NCBI RefSeq assembly: GCF_018128025.1
Contig: NZ_JAGSCS010000012.1
Coordinates: 25,746 to 89,745, forward strand
Direction of reading: 5' to 3'
From: Proteiniclasticum sediminis
GTDB taxonomy: Bacteria > Bacillota > Clostridia > Clostridiales > Clostridiaceae
DNA: 64,000 nucleotides
Shown: positions 1-10,048 of the stretch, piece after piece
How positions within the stretch are numbered: position 1 is the first letter of the stretch
Layout of the letters: every line of letters begins with the position of its first letter
Program-made: the position numbers and the translations under genes
Notes under the pieces: model-generated
Told to the model about the DNA's origin: nothing
The model's input: only the letters and a program-made list of their open reading frames with translations
The model's database searches: none

Positions 1-1191
1 CAGGGCAATACCCTGGAGCCCACCTTAAGCATCGGCATCGGCAGCCAAGGCGCCACGCCCGAGGAAAACCAGGCCCTGGCCAAGGCCGCCAAAGAGCTGG
101 CCCTGGGCCGCGGTGGAGACCAGGTGGTCATCAAGACCCCCAAGAATCTGGAGTTCTTCGGCGGAACCTCCAAGGAAATCGAGAAGAAGTCCCGGGTTCG
201 CTCCCGTGTCATCGCCCATGCCCTGAAGGATCTTATTCTGGAAAGCAATCATATCTTCATCATGGGACATCTCAATCCCGATATGGACTGCTTTGGCGCT
301 GCGGTGGGCATCAAGGTCATTGCCCGGGGATTGGGGAAGAAAGCCTTCATTCTCAACGAGGAACCCTACTTGAACATCCTGCCGATTTACAGTAAATTTA
401 TGGAAGTGGATGAATACCGCTCGGACATCCTCAGCCTGCAAAAAGCATCAGGCAAGGTCAAACCCGACGATACCCTGATCATCGTGGACGTCCATGCCCG
501 GAACTACGTGCTGGATGAGCAGTTCCTTTCCCGGTTCAAGAAGATCGTCGTCATTGACCATCACCGGCGAACGCCGGATCAGATCACGGGAACGACCTTA
601 TCCTACATTGAGACCTACGCCTCCTCCACCTCGGAGCTGGTGACGGAGCTCATCCAATACATCTTTGAAAAGCCCCAGCTCAGCATCCTCGAGGCCGAGG
701 CCCTGTTTGCCGGTATCCGGGTGGATACCAAGAGCTTCAACTTCAAAACCGGTGTCCGAACCTTTGAAGCGGCATCCTTCCTGAAACGGCAGGGGTCCCG
801 AACGGTGGAAGTTCGGGAGATGTTCGCCACGGATATCGAGAGCTTCAACAAGAAAGCTGAAATCATCCGTAGCGCGCAAATCATCGACAAGATTGCCATA
901 GCCCGGGTGGATCACCTGGACGATCCCCTTCTTTCCGCCCAGGCCGCCGATGACCTGGCCAACTTCAAAGACGTCACGGCCGCCTTTGTGCTGACAGCCG
1001 TTGACGAGGACATCATCATCAACGGACGTTCCCTGAAAGAGCTGAATGTTCAGCTGATTCTGGAAGAACTGGGCGGCGGCGGTCACATGACCATGGCGGG
1101 GGCCCGACTCAATGACACCACCATGGACGAAGCTTATGAAAAACTCATGACGGCCATGCAAAAACATCGAAAAGAGGAGAATACATTATGA
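1..1191 (+). CDS. gdpP: Cyclic-di-AMP phosphodiesterase GdpP, 3' part
   Basis: This is the C-terminal 396 residues of a GdpP/DhhP-type enzyme; the reading frame is open through base 1, so the gene begins outside the window. The first 45 or so residues (LSIGIG, then LGRGGDQVV) are the end of a degenerate GGDEF-like domain. The DHH domain follows with NPDMD at 92-96 (metal-binding Asp94 and Asp96) and DHH at 186-188, and the DHHA1 loop GGGGHMTMAG lies near 359. Family members are membrane anchored and hydrolyse c-di-AMP to pApA; the anchor and PAS-like region would lie upstream. The stop overlaps the rplI start (ATGA), so the two genes are translationally coupled, as in many Bacillota. Confidence 0.95.
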   Translation, partial: QGNTLEPTLSIGIGSQGATPEENQALAKAAKELALGRGGDQVVIKTPKNLEFFGGTSKEIEKKSRVRSRVIAHALKDLILESNHIFIMGHLNPDMDCFGAAVGIKVIARGLGKKAFILNEEPYLNILPIYSKFMEVDEYRSDILSLQKASGKVKPDDTLIIVDVHARNYVLDEQFLSRFKKIVVIDHHRRTPDQITGTTLSYIETYASSTSELVTELIQYIFEKPQLSILEAEALFAGIRVDTKSFNFKTGVRTFEAASFLKRQGSRTVEVREMFATDIESFNKKAEIIRSAQIIDKIAIARVDHLDDPLLSAQAADDLANFKDVTAAFVLTAVDEDIIINGRSLKELNVQLILEELGGGGHMTMAGARLNDTTMDEAYEKLMTAMQKHRKEENTL

Positions 1192-1631
1192 AGATTATCT
1201 TACTGAAAGACGTCAAGAACCTGGGAAAAACCGGAGACATTCTGGAAGCTTCCGACGGATATGCCCGAAACTTCCTATTTCCCCGCAAATTGGCTCAGGA
1301 AGCGACTTCTGAGAATCTCCACATCATCAACCTGAAGAAGGAAAATGAGCGTCGGCAGAAACTGGAAGAAACGGAAGCCGCACAGAAGATCGCCGATAAA
1401 ATGCGAAATCAGGAAGTCATCATTAAAACCAAGGCCGGAGAAGGCGGAAGACTGTTCGGCGCCGTCACCAACAAGGATGTGGCGGATCTCATCAACCGCA
1501 CCTTCGGGACGAACATCGACAAGAAGAAGGTTTTGGTCTCCACCATTAAGCTGGTGGGAAGCTATGACGTGGAAGTCAAAATCTATCCGGAAATCAGCGC
1601 GAAGCTTAAGGTCACCGTACAGGAAGACTAA
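1188..1631 (+). CDS. rplI: 50S ribosomal protein L9
   Basis: The 147-residue protein has the usual L9 length and layout. The N-terminal RNA-binding domain starts MKIILLKDVKNLGKTGD and contains GYARNFLFPRKLA; a long charged connecting helix (about 45-80) follows, then the C-terminal domain with GGRLFGAVTNKDVAD. L9 binds 23S rRNA at the base of the L1 stalk. The ATG sits inside the gdpP stop (four-base overlap) with AAAGAGGAG just upstream. It is the second gene of a gdpP-rplI-lonC-dnaB unit. Confidence 0.98.
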   Translation: MKIILLKDVKNLGKTGDILEASDGYARNFLFPRKLAQEATSENLHIINLKKENERRQKLEETEAAQKIADKMRNQEVIIKTKAGEGGRLFGAVTNKDVADLINRTFGTNIDKKKVLVSTIKLVGSYDVEVKIYPEISAKLKVTVQED

Positions 1632-1643
1632 AGGAGCATTGAC

Positions 1644-3524
1644 TTGAAGAAATCAGAAAAAAGACCCATTTACGAAGACAGCGATATCCTGGCTGAAGTC
1701 AATGTGCAGCTGGATATCTTGGAAAATATCCTGGACAAGGGAGCCGTGGAAGCGCGGACTTCCAAGTTTAAGCTGGCCAAATATTTAGAAGGCAATCTCT
1801 ATGAGAAAGCCTATGCGGTGAACATGATCGCCTCCGACGGGCTCAGCACCGGAACTCTTCCGGATGAGGAGTCCCTGACGGAGATGGTGGAAGACACCAA
1901 CCGATGGATCTCGGAAAACATTGCCCGGAACTATATCCAGCGCAAGGTGGAAGAAGAAGTTGAAAAAGAGCTCATGGACAAGCAGGATAAGTACATCGAC
2001 GAAGTCCGCCTTTCCGTTCTCCGAAAAAAACGGGGACCCGAAAATGCCAAGACCAAGAAGAAGTACGAGGAGCTGCAGCAGCTCGACATGAAGCACCTGT
2101 CCAAGAATCTTCAGAGTCTTCTTCGACCGGAATCCTTTGAGGAGATCATTGGGCAGGAGAGTGCCATCAAGTCGCTTCTCTCCAAAATCTCTTCGCCCTA
2201 TCCCCAGCACATCATCCTCTATGGTCCGCCAGGGGTAGGCAAAACCACCGCGGCGCGCATTGCCCTGGATGAAGCCAAGAAGCTCAGCATGACGCCCTAT
2301 GATGAGAATGCCAAGTTTGTGGAAGTGGATGGAACGACCCTTCGCTGGGATCCCCGGGAGATTACGAACCCCCTACTGGGTTCCGTCCATGATCCCATCT
2401 ACCAGGGAAGCAAACGGGATTTGGCCGACGGCGGAATTCCGGAACCCAAGCTGGGCCTCGTCACCGAAGCCCATGGCGGAGTTCTCTTCATTGATGAAAT
2501 CGGGGAGCTGGATGAGATCCTGCAGAACAAGCTCCTCAAGGTTCTAGAGGACAAGCGGGTGGAATTCTCTTCCGCCTATTATGATCCCGATGACGAGAAC
2601 ACTCCCCAGTATGTGAAGTACCTCTTTGATCACGGTGCTCCGGCGGACTTCGTTCTCATTGGCGCCACCACCCGGGAGCCCCAGGAGATCAGTCCGGCGC
2701 TGCGTTCCCGCTGCACCGAGGTGTTCTTTAATCCCCTGTCCTCGGCAGACATTGCCAGGATTGTGCAGAATGCCGCAGAAAAGCTCCAGGTGGACCTGGA
2801 GGACGGCGTGGCGGAAATCATCTCCCACTACACCATAGAGGGAAGACGCGCCATTAACCTCCTGGCAGACGCCTACGGCGCTATCCTTTACCGCCAGAAG
2901 GGCCATCCGGAAGAACGGGTGCTGATCAAAAAAGCGGACATCAATGAAGTCATCAAGATTGCCCGAATTTCCCCCTATGAAATCACGACCCATGACCATG
3001 AAATGGAAGTCGGCCATATTTATGGCCTGGCGGTTTCCGGCTTTATGGGTTCCACACTGGAAATCGAGACCACGGTGTTCGAAGCCCATGAAAAGGGCAA
3101 GGGCATCGTCCGGTTCAATGATACCGCCGGTAGCATGGCCAAGGATTCGGTGTTCAATGCCGCCTCTGTGATCCGCAGGATCACCGGTCTTGACATGGGG
3201 GACTACGACATCCATGTCAATGTCATCGGCGGAGGGAAGATCGATGGTCCTTCAGCCGGAGCGGCCATCACGGTGTGCATCATCTCGGCACTTCTCAACA
3301 AGCCCATCCGTCAGGATATGGCGGTGACGGGCGAAATTTCCCTGCGGGGCAAGATCAAGCCTGTGGGCGGTATTTTCGAGAAAATCTACGGCGCCCGTCG
3401 AAAAGGCATGAAGAATGTCATCGTTCCGGAGGACAACCGGCATGATATTCCTTCAGGACTCACGGATATCAAAGTCCGCTCGGTGAAGACCATCGACGAG
3501 CTGCTGGACATTATTTTAGGATAA
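1644..3524 (+). CDS. lonC: Lon-family ATP-dependent protease LonC
   Basis: The 626-residue protein combines an AAA+ ATPase with a Lon-type Ser-Lys protease but lacks the large LonA N-terminal domain, like LonB/LonC of spore formers. Walker A GPPGVGKT is at 194-201 and a Walker B-like FIDEIGELD follows. The catalytic serine is in DGPSAGAA (Ser537) and the lysine partner is Lys580 in GGIFEK, 43 residues later as in Lon proteases. The start is TTG at 1644, placed by AAGGAG at 1631-1636. The position between rplI and dnaB matches the lonC locus of clostridia. LonC occurs in a subset of endospore formers; its substrates are not known to me. Confidence 0.9.
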   Translation: MKKSEKRPIYEDSDILAEVNVQLDILENILDKGAVEARTSKFKLAKYLEGNLYEKAYAVNMIASDGLSTGTLPDEESLTEMVEDTNRWISENIARNYIQRKVEEEVEKELMDKQDKYIDEVRLSVLRKKRGPENAKTKKKYEELQQLDMKHLSKNLQSLLRPESFEEIIGQESAIKSLLSKISSPYPQHIILYGPPGVGKTTAARIALDEAKKLSMTPYDENAKFVEVDGTTLRWDPREITNPLLGSVHDPIYQGSKRDLADGGIPEPKLGLVTEAHGGVLFIDEIGELDEILQNKLLKVLEDKRVEFSSAYYDPDDENTPQYVKYLFDHGAPADFVLIGATTREPQEISPALRSRCTEVFFNPLSSADIARIVQNAAEKLQVDLEDGVAEIISHYTIEGRRAINLLADAYGAILYRQKGHPEERVLIKKADINEVIKIARISPYEITTHDHEMEVGHIYGLAVSGFMGSTLEIETTVFEAHEKGKGIVRFNDTAGSMAKDSVFNAASVIRRITGLDMGDYDIHVNVIGGGKIDGPSAGAAITVCIISALLNKPIRQDMAVTGEISLRGKIKPVGGIFEKIYGARRKGMKNVIVPEDNRHDIPSGLTDIKVRSVKTIDELLDIILG

Positions 3525-3536
3525 GGAGAGAATTTC

Positions 3537-4871
3537 ATGGAGAATAGACCACTACGAATCATGCCCAACAATCAGGAAGCTGAACAGTCGGTTCTGGGCT
3601 CCATGATTCTGGACAAGAATGCCATTGCCACCGTTCTGGAAAAGCTCCAGGCGGATGACTTCTATCGAGATGGCCACAGGGCCATTTTCCAGGCGATCCT
3701 GGACCTTTTTACCCGAGATGTGCCCATTGACCTGGTGACCTTGGCAGACCACCTGAAATCCATCGATAAGCTGGATAACGTGGGCGGGATCTCCTATCTT
3801 ACGGAACTGGCATCCTCCGTGCCCACCACCCTGAACCTTCTCTCCTACATCAAGATCGTTTCCGATAAAGCCATGCTGCGAAGGCTCATCCGGGCATCCA
3901 CGGAAATTATGGATGACAGCTACTCCAAACAGGATGAAGTGGATGCGGTGGTGGAAGATGCGGAGAAGCGAATCTTCAACATTGCAGAAAAGCGAAATTC
4001 CGGAGGCTTTGAACCCATTAGCCTGATTCTGGAACGGGGCTTTGTGGAAATCGAACGGATTTTCAACAATAAAGGAACCACCACGGGTATTGCCACCCCA
4101 TTCCCGGAGCTGGACGGAAAAACTTCCGGCTTCCAGAAGGGGGATATGATCCTCATCGCGGCCCGTCCCTCCATGGGAAAAACGACCTTCGCCCTGAATC
4201 TGGCGGAACACGCCGCCCTGCGGGAGGGAAAATCCGTGGCCATCTTCTCCCTGGAAATGTCCATGGATCAGCTGGCGTACAAGCTCCTCTGCTCCGAAGC
4301 TAATGTGGAACTGACCAAGCTGCGAAACGGTGATTTGGATGACAAGGATTGGGAAAACATCGCCCGAGCTTCGGGACCTTTATCCCAGGCGAAGATCTTC
4401 ATCGATGACACCGCCGGCATCTCCGTGACGGAAATGCGGTCCAAATGCCGAAGGCTCAAACTGGAGCATGGCATCGACATGATCATGATCGACTACCTGC
4501 AGCTCATGAGCGGAAAAGGGGAAAACCGTCAGCAGGAAGTTTCCGAGATCAGCCGAAGCATCAAAGCGCTGGCCAAGGAAATGCAGTGTCCGGTCATCGC
4601 CCTGTCCCAGCTCTCCCGAGCCCCGGAACAGCGTGCGGATCACCGCCCCATGCTGTCCGACCTCCGAGAATCCGGTTCCATTGAGCAGGATGCGGACCTA
4701 GTTATGTTCCTCTACCGTGACGAGTACTACAATCAGGATACGGAAGACAAGAACATCGCCGAATGCATCATCGCCAAACAGCGAAACGGCCCAGTGGGAA
4801 CCGTGAAAATGGCCTGGCTGGGACAATACTCCAAGTTTGCCCGGCTGGACATGGTTCATCAGGGTTACTAA
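3537..4871 (+). CDS. dnaB: Replicative DNA helicase DnaB (B. subtilis DnaC)
   Basis: The 444-residue protein has the family length. The N-terminal primase-interacting domain (PNNQEAEQSVLGSMI) is followed by a RecA-like C-terminal ATPase with Walker A RPSMGKTT at 210-217 and IDYLQLMSG as the Walker B region; LRESGSIEQDADLVMFLYR near the end is a helicase signature. It is the hexameric 5'-3' helicase of the replication fork. Its likely loaders are encoded nearby at 10213-12182. It starts 12 bases after lonC behind AAGGAGAG and is closed by the terminator at 4880. Confidence 0.98.
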   Translation: MENRPLRIMPNNQEAEQSVLGSMILDKNAIATVLEKLQADDFYRDGHRAIFQAILDLFTRDVPIDLVTLADHLKSIDKLDNVGGISYLTELASSVPTTLNLLSYIKIVSDKAMLRRLIRASTEIMDDSYSKQDEVDAVVEDAEKRIFNIAEKRNSGGFEPISLILERGFVEIERIFNNKGTTTGIATPFPELDGKTSGFQKGDMILIAARPSMGKTTFALNLAEHAALREGKSVAIFSLEMSMDQLAYKLLCSEANVELTKLRNGDLDDKDWENIARASGPLSQAKIFIDDTAGISVTEMRSKCRRLKLEHGIDMIMIDYLQLMSGKGENRQQEVSEISRSIKALAKEMQCPVIALSQLSRAPEQRADHRPMLSDLRESGSIEQDADLVMFLYRDEYYNQDTEDKNIAECIIAKQRNGPVGTVKMAWLGQYSKFARLDMVHQGY

Positions 4872-4879
4872 GACAATGG

Positions 4880-4909
4880 AAAAGGGCTCTGACGCGTCAG
4901 AGCCCTTTT
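4880..4909 (+). terminator. Rho-independent terminator after dnaB
   Basis: A perfect 30-base palindrome with the core GGGCTCTGACGCGTCAGAG flanked by AAAA and TTTT arms, followed by a T-rich run. It ends the gdpP-rplI-lonC-dnaB unit. Confidence 0.9.
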
Positions 4910-4981
4910 GTTCTTTTTCCGAAACACGGTATAATGAAGAGAGAACCATCCCTTAGAATACGGCAACGAGGAGCTGAGGCC

Positions 4982-5431
4982 ATGTCGGAGAGAAAACACC
5001 ACCCCCGCCACAAAGGAGCCCGGGAGAAATCCTATGGCGCGGTGATCATCAACGAGAACCGGGATTTTCTCCTCATACGGCACCGTTACGGGGATCACTG
5101 GGATTTCCCCAAGGGACATAAGGAAAACGGGGAGAACGACCGGGAGGCGGCATTGCGGGAGGTCTATGAGGAGACGGGACTGGAAGTTCGCCTCATTGAG
5201 GGATTCCGAGAAAAATCCCGGTATAGCCCCCAACCTGGAGTGGAAAAAACCGTGACCTATTATCTGGGGTTTTCCACGGGAGAGGTGAGGATTCAGCCGG
5301 AGGAAATCTTGGAATATGCTTACCTGCCCTACGAGAGGGCGTTGGAGCGAATCACCTTTTCTGAAAGCCGGGAGATCTTGAAGGAAGCCCAGGGATTCAT
5401 CGAGACCTACCTCCAGGCCAATGACGATTAA
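4982..5431 (+). CDS. Nudix hydrolase, Ap4A hydrolase-like
   Basis: The 149-residue protein carries a full Nudix box: GHKENGEN followed by REAALREVYEETGLE (G-x5-E-x7-REVxEExGL), which binds the divalent metal and cleaves nucleoside diphosphate-X bonds. Surrounding features (SYGAVII at the start, HWDFPKGH before the box) resemble bis(5'-nucleosyl)-tetraphosphatases. The ATG at 4982 is chosen because GAGGAG lies at 4968-4973 and the Nudix fold begins about 15 residues later; a longer in-frame extension would run into the dnaB terminator. The substrate is inferred from family likeness only. Confidence 0.85.
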   Translation: MSERKHHPRHKGAREKSYGAVIINENRDFLLIRHRYGDHWDFPKGHKENGENDREAALREVYEETGLEVRLIEGFREKSRYSPQPGVEKTVTYYLGFSTGEVRIQPEEILEYAYLPYERALERITFSESREILKEAQGFIETYLQANDD

Positions 5432-5440
5432 ACGCCATAA

Positions 5441-5481
5441 AAAAGCAGTGATGTCCACCGGATTGTGGATTCACTGCTTTT
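5441..5481. terminator. Bidirectional terminator between Nudix gene and pgsA
   Basis: AAAAGCAGTGA at 5441-5451 pairs perfectly with TCACTGCTTTT at 5471-5481 across a 19-base loop, with A and T runs on the outer sides for both convergent genes. The right arm overlaps the pgsA stop codon. Confidence 0.8.
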
Positions 5482-6049
5482 CTGACGAAGGACCAGGTTC
5501 CTGTTTCTGCTCCTGATGCTTTTTCCAGGTGGTGCGCACATAGGTGGAACCGGCCACGAAGCCCAGGAGGGCGGAGATAAAGAGAAAGTAGACACCCCAG
5601 GTGTGGCTGAAAAGAAGAATCAGGATCCCGAAATAGAAAGAGAAGGTGACAAACTTGCCCAGTTTGTTCGCCGGATTGATGATGCCCATTTTATAGACCA
5701 CCACACCGCCGATGATCATCAGAATTTCCTTCACCGCCACCAGAATGAGAATCGAGTAGGGGATAACTCCGGTGATGGCATAGGAGATGATAACGGTGAG
5801 CAGCATGAGCTTATCGGCTAAAGGGTCCATCACCGTACCAAAAACGGTGACCAAATTCTTTTTTCGGGCCAGGTAGCCGTCCAGAAAGTCTGAAAAACCG
5901 GCCACAAAGAAAATCAGCACCGAAGGGATTAAATTCTGCTCCGGATTCTTAAAGTAAACGAAGAGAAAAACCGGGATCAGCACCAGGCGAAACAGTGTGA
6001 TCATATTGGGGAGATTCATATTGCGCGAAGCCGCCCGGAGGCGCTTCAT
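5471..6049 (-). CDS. pgsA: CDP-diacylglycerol-glycerol-3-phosphate phosphatidyltransferase
   Basis: This is a CDP-alcohol phosphatidyltransferase of about 192 residues with the family active-site motif DG-x2-AR-x8-G-x3-D-x3-D, seen as DGYLARKK followed by FGTVMDPLAD. Several hydrophobic helices follow. It makes phosphatidylglycerol phosphate, the first step to anionic membrane lipids. The start is uncertain: the ATG at 6049 follows AAAGGAGGG very closely, and a second ATG ten codons later (MNLPNMITLFR) matches the usual family start but lacks an SD at normal distance. Other CDP-alcohol transferases are possible, but the NMITLFR start favours PgsA. Confidence 0.9.
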   Translation of the reverse strand: MKRLRAASRNMNLPNMITLFRLVLIPVFLFVYFKNPEQNLIPSVLIFFVAGFSDFLDGYLARKKNLVTVFGTVMDPLADKLMLLTVIISYAITGVIPYSILILVAVKEILMIIGGVVVYKMGIINPANKLGKFVTFSFYFGILILLFSHTWGVYFLFISALLGFVAGSTYVRTTWKKHQEQKQEPGPSSEKQ

Positions 6050-6115
6050 CCCTCCTTTGTGAAAAGATTGCCATTTCCTGAGAGGGAAGAAATGACTTAC
6101 TATTCTGTTACTTCC

Positions 6116-6144
6116 ATTATACCCCATGGAAGGGGTCTTGTCAT
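6116..6144 (-). promoter_or_regulatory. Sigma-A promoter for pgsA
   Basis: On the minus strand, ATGACA (6144-6139) and TATAAT (6121-6116) are separated by 17 bases, a near-consensus vegetative promoter about 65 bases upstream of pgsA. Confidence 0.75.
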
Positions 6145-6283
6145 TGGAATTTCAAGCCTTGGAGCCTCCCAGGAAGGGCGTGGGCAGAGCCTTGGGGAGA
6201 AAAGTGGACGTTGCGAAGAAATACAGATGATATTGTTCGGGTCTAGAGAAGCATTCACCTATGTCCTGACGATCATTTATTAT

Positions 6284-6312
6284 TTGAAGTAATTGTCCGT
6301 TTCTGATATTAT
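6284..6312 (+). promoter_or_regulatory. Sigma-A promoter for purA
   Basis: TTGAAG at 6284-6289 and TATTAT at 6307-6312 with a 17-base spacer lie 33 bases upstream of purA. I see no purine riboswitch in the short leader. Confidence 0.75.
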
Positions 6313-6344
6313 AGGTGTGTCAATTCGATTGGGAGGTATTTTAA

Positions 6345-7631
<1,287 letters not shown>

Positions 7632-7645
7632 TCGTTGAAATAAGG

Positions 7646-7690
7646 AAATCTCCCCGAAAATTCTGCATCAGCGGATTTTCGGGGAGATTT
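7646..7690 (+). terminator. Terminator after purA
   Basis: AAATCTCCCCGAAAAT (7646-7661) pairs with ATTTTCGGGGAGATTT (7675-7690), a 16-base perfect stem followed by a T run. Confidence 0.9.
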
Positions 7691-7711
7691 TTACGTTCAT
7701 GGAGGGGAGGT

Positions 7712-8947
7712 TCAGCTGCGGGTGAGGGCTTTCATCACCGTTCCGGCGGTGGACCAGGCCCACTGGAGGTTGAAGCCGCCGCAGGCGCCCAGTACATCCA
7801 GCACTTCGCCGGTGAAGTAGAGCCCGGGGATTTTTCGGGATTCCAGGGTCTCTTTGACGTCCAGGGTATCCACGCCGCCGTAGGTTCCCTGGGCCATGTT
7901 GAAGCCCTGGGTTCCGGTCACGGGGAATGTCCAGGCTTTCAGCAGGGAGGCCAGGGCCAGGAATCGGGCGGGAGGCACTTCGCCCGTCACGGTGGAGGGG
8001 CGCTCGATACCCGCTTCTTTTAGAATCAGGGGGATCAGTTTGTTCGGAAGGATGCTTCGGAAGGTATCCATGGCGGTGCGGTAACTGAAGGTGGCCACCT
8101 GGTCCAGCACCATGGCCTTCATTTCCTCCGCAGAGAAGTCCGGGAAGAGATCCAGTGTCACCGTCAGTTTTTTGTGTTCCTCCAGATGGGGATGGAGGAA
8201 TCGGGAGAGTTGCAGGATTGGAGGACCGGAGATGCCGTAGTCGGTAAAGAGAAGCTCTCCGGCTTCCTTGCGCAGGGGCTGTCCTTCCAAGGAAAGGGTC
8301 GCTTCTCCCTGGATTTTCACCCCGCTGAGTCCCCGAAGCAGCGGACTTTCCAGCTTCAGCTGCACCAGCGCAGGCTCGGGCTTGATAATCCGGTGCCCAA
8401 GGCCTTTTAGGAGCTTTAGCATGGAACCGTCGGAACCGGTGCCCGGGGCGGCCATCCCGCCCGTGGCCACCACCACCGTGTTTGCGCTGTAGCGCTCGGT
8501 GGACGTGGTGACCAGGAACTGGTCTTTTTTAACGATGCTTTGGACCTTCTCCTGGAGGTAAACCGGAACCTGCCGCTCTTCCAGGGCAAGGCGAAGAAGG
8601 TCAACCACAGAAGAGGATTGGAGGGATAGAGGATACATCTTTCCTTCCTCCAGGGTGGTGAAGCTTAGCCCCAGGCTTTGAAAATAGCCCAGGGTATCCT
8701 CCAGGGGGAAAATCTCCAGGGGAGAAAAACGGTAGTCTTTATTGGCCGAGGTGTAGCGGTCCGGAATGTTTTCCATGACCTGGGCATTGGTGATATTACA
8801 CCGGCCGTTGCCCGTGGTCAGGAGCTTTTTCAGGATTCGGTCCTTGCCTTCCAGGATGGCCACGTCTTTCCCGCAGTCGGCCAGAAGGAGGGCCAGGAAG
8901 ACGCCTGATGCGCCGCCCCCCAGAATGAGAATATCATGCTTGATCAT
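7712..8947 (-). CDS. HI0933-like NAD(P)/FAD-dependent oxidoreductase
   Basis: The 411-residue flavoprotein starts with the dinucleotide-binding motif ILGGGASGVFLALLLA, followed by KKLLTTGNGRCNITN, which is diagnostic of the HI0933/BaiN family. FTGEVLDVLGACGGFNLQWAWSTG-like sequence near the C-terminus completes the FAD site. Family members are mostly uncharacterised; BaiN has been linked to bile-acid reduction, but that cannot be assumed here. The ATG at 8947 is chosen over in-frame upstream codons because AAGGAAGG precedes it and the Rossmann motif starts within ten residues. It converges on purA. Confidence 0.9.
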   Translation of the reverse strand: MIKHDILILGGGASGVFLALLLADCGKDVAILEGKDRILKKLLTTGNGRCNITNAQVMENIPDRYTSANKDYRFSPLEIFPLEDTLGYFQSLGLSFTTLEEGKMYPLSLQSSSVVDLLRLALEERQVPVYLQEKVQSIVKKDQFLVTTSTERYSANTVVVATGGMAAPGTGSDGSMLKLLKGLGHRIIKPEPALVQLKLESPLLRGLSGVKIQGEATLSLEGQPLRKEAGELLFTDYGISGPPILQLSRFLHPHLEEHKKLTVTLDLFPDFSAEEMKAMVLDQVATFSYRTAMDTFRSILPNKLIPLILKEAGIERPSTVTGEVPPARFLALASLLKAWTFPVTGTQGFNMAQGTYGGVDTLDVKETLESRKIPGLYFTGEVLDVLGACGGFNLQWAWSTAGTVMKALTRS

Positions 8948-9074
8948 GGATAACCTTCCTTTACGAGGATTCTTGTTCTTCCTATTATAATATAGAAATC
9001 CCCTGACAGGGGAGGCAAGGACAAAAAACTGAGGGCTACCCCGGATCCCCTTCTGGGCTAAGTGCAAAGAGTGA

Positions 9075-9103
9075 TGGAATTCGGGAGATGGGTATATTAT
9101 AAT
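9075..9103 (+). promoter_or_regulatory. Probable promoter of the CoA-binding protein gene
   Basis: TATAAT at 9098-9103 is a perfect -10; the spaced -35 candidate TGGAAT at 9075-9080 is weak. The element lies 29 bases upstream of the start at 9133. Confidence 0.45.
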
Positions 9104-9132
9104 GAAACTATCGAAAGCAGGGGGGATCACAC

Positions 9133-9516
9133 ATGATGGATGCCAGCGAAATGATGAACTTCAAAAACTGGGTAGTGGCTGGGGATGTCACCAATGAGAT
9201 GAAATATGCCGGCCGGATCTATAAAAAGCTGAAACGAAGAGACTACAACGTCGTGGGCTTTCATCCCCTGGACGAGAATGAGGAAGTCCTGAACACTTTT
9301 GCGGAGGTCACCAACGGAGAGACCAAGTTTGAGGTGCTGAATCTCGTCGTGAATCCCGAACGCGGCCTGCAGATCGTGAAGGAAGCCCATGACTATGGGA
9401 TCCGCATGGTCCTGGCACAACCCGGTGCACGGAGCGAAGCCATCCGCGAGTACTGCAAAAATCAGGGCATGGAGTATGTGGAAGGTTGTACGCTGGTGGA
9501 GCTCAGCCTGCTCTAG
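9133..9516 (+). CDS. CoA-binding domain protein (YccU-like)
   Basis: This 127-residue single-domain protein resembles the small CoA_binding (Rossmann-like) family: WVVAGDVTN near the start, then YNVVGFHPLD, and VLAQPGARSEAI with YVEGCTLVEL at the end. Family members bind CoA or acyl-CoA; a catalytic role is not established. GGGGG at 9121-9125 is the ribosome-binding site; ATG occurs twice in tandem and the first is taken. It lies immediately upstream of the tRNA cluster but has its own promoter. Confidence 0.8.
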   Translation: MMDASEMMNFKNWVVAGDVTNEMKYAGRIYKKLKRRDYNVVGFHPLDENEEVLNTFAEVTNGETKFEVLNLVVNPERGLQIVKEAHDYGIRMVLAQPGARSEAIREYCKNQGMEYVEGCTLVELSLL

Positions 9517-9542
9517 CCGGTTAAAGTTTTTACAAAAAATTG

Positions 9543-9571
9543 TTGACAGCTTGTTCATTCTTCGGTATTAT
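9543..9571 (+). promoter_or_regulatory. Promoter of the tRNA cluster
   Basis: A consensus -35 TTGACA (9543-9548), a 17-base spacer and -10 TATTAT (9566-9571) lie about 60 bases before the first tRNA, as expected for a strong stable-RNA promoter. Confidence 0.85.
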
Positions 9572-9635
9572 AGTCTTTGTCAGGTTAACGGGTACGTTGA
9601 TTTTAGGCAGTTGAATAGGATGTTAATGGCGATAT

Positions 9636-9710
9636 GGCCCCTTGGTCAAGCGGTTAAGACACCACCCTTTCACGGTGGTAACAGGGGTTCGATTCCCCTA
9701 GGGGTCACCA
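9636..9710 (+). tRNA. tRNA-Glu (TTC)
   Basis: The acceptor stem GGCCCCT pairs with AGGGGTC, the anticodon stem is CCACC/GGTGG with loop CTTTCAC (anticodon TTC), the T-loop is GGTTCGATTCC, and CCA is encoded at 9708-9710. Confidence 0.97.
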
Positions 9711-9725
9711 TTATTCCACCAGTAT

Positions 9726-9801
9726 GGGAGCATAGCTCAGCTGGGAGAGCATCTGCCTTACAAGCAGAGGGTCACAGGTTCGATCCCTGTTGTTCCCACC
9801 A
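9726..9801 (+). tRNA. tRNA-Val (TAC)
   Basis: The acceptor GGGAGCA pairs with TGTTCCC; the anticodon loop CTTACAA between CTGC and GCAG gives anticodon TAC. D-loop and T-loop are normal and CCA is encoded at 9799-9801. Confidence 0.97.
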
Positions 9802-9807
9802 TTACAT

Positions 9808-9884
9808 GGCCCAGTGGCTCAGTTGGTTAGAGTGCCGCCCTGTCACGGCGGAGGTCGAGGGTTCGAGTCCCTTCTGGGTCGCCA
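9808..9884 (+). tRNA. tRNA-Asp (GTC)
   Basis: The acceptor GGCCCAG pairs with CTGGGTC, with G as discriminator. The anticodon stem CCGCC/GGCGG closes loop CTGTCAC (anticodon GTC). CCA is encoded at 9882-9884. Confidence 0.97.
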
Positions 9885-9889
9885 CTTTT

Positions 9890-9964
9890 GCTGGTGTGGC
9901 TCAATGGTAGAGCAGCTGATTTGTAATCAGCAGGTTGATGGTTCGATTCCGTTCACCAGCTCCA
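9890..9964 (+). tRNA. tRNA-Thr (TGT)
   Basis: The acceptor GCTGGTG pairs with CACCAGC, with T as discriminator. The anticodon stem GCTGA/TCAGC closes loop TTTGTAA (anticodon TGT). CCA is encoded at 9962-9964. It is the last of four tRNAs spaced 5-15 bases apart. Confidence 0.97.
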
Positions 9965-9970
9965 GTGTCA

Positions 9971-9996
9971 ACTCACTTTTTGAAGTGAGTTTTTTT
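9971..9996 (+). terminator. Terminator of the tRNA cluster
   Basis: ACTCACTT (9971-9978) pairs with AAGTGAGT (9983-9990) across a TTTG loop, followed by seven T residues. Confidence 0.9.
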
Positions 9997-10048
9997 ATTG
10001 CCCAAAATTCCCCCGGGGCTAAATTATCCCGGGTCCATGTGACCAGAA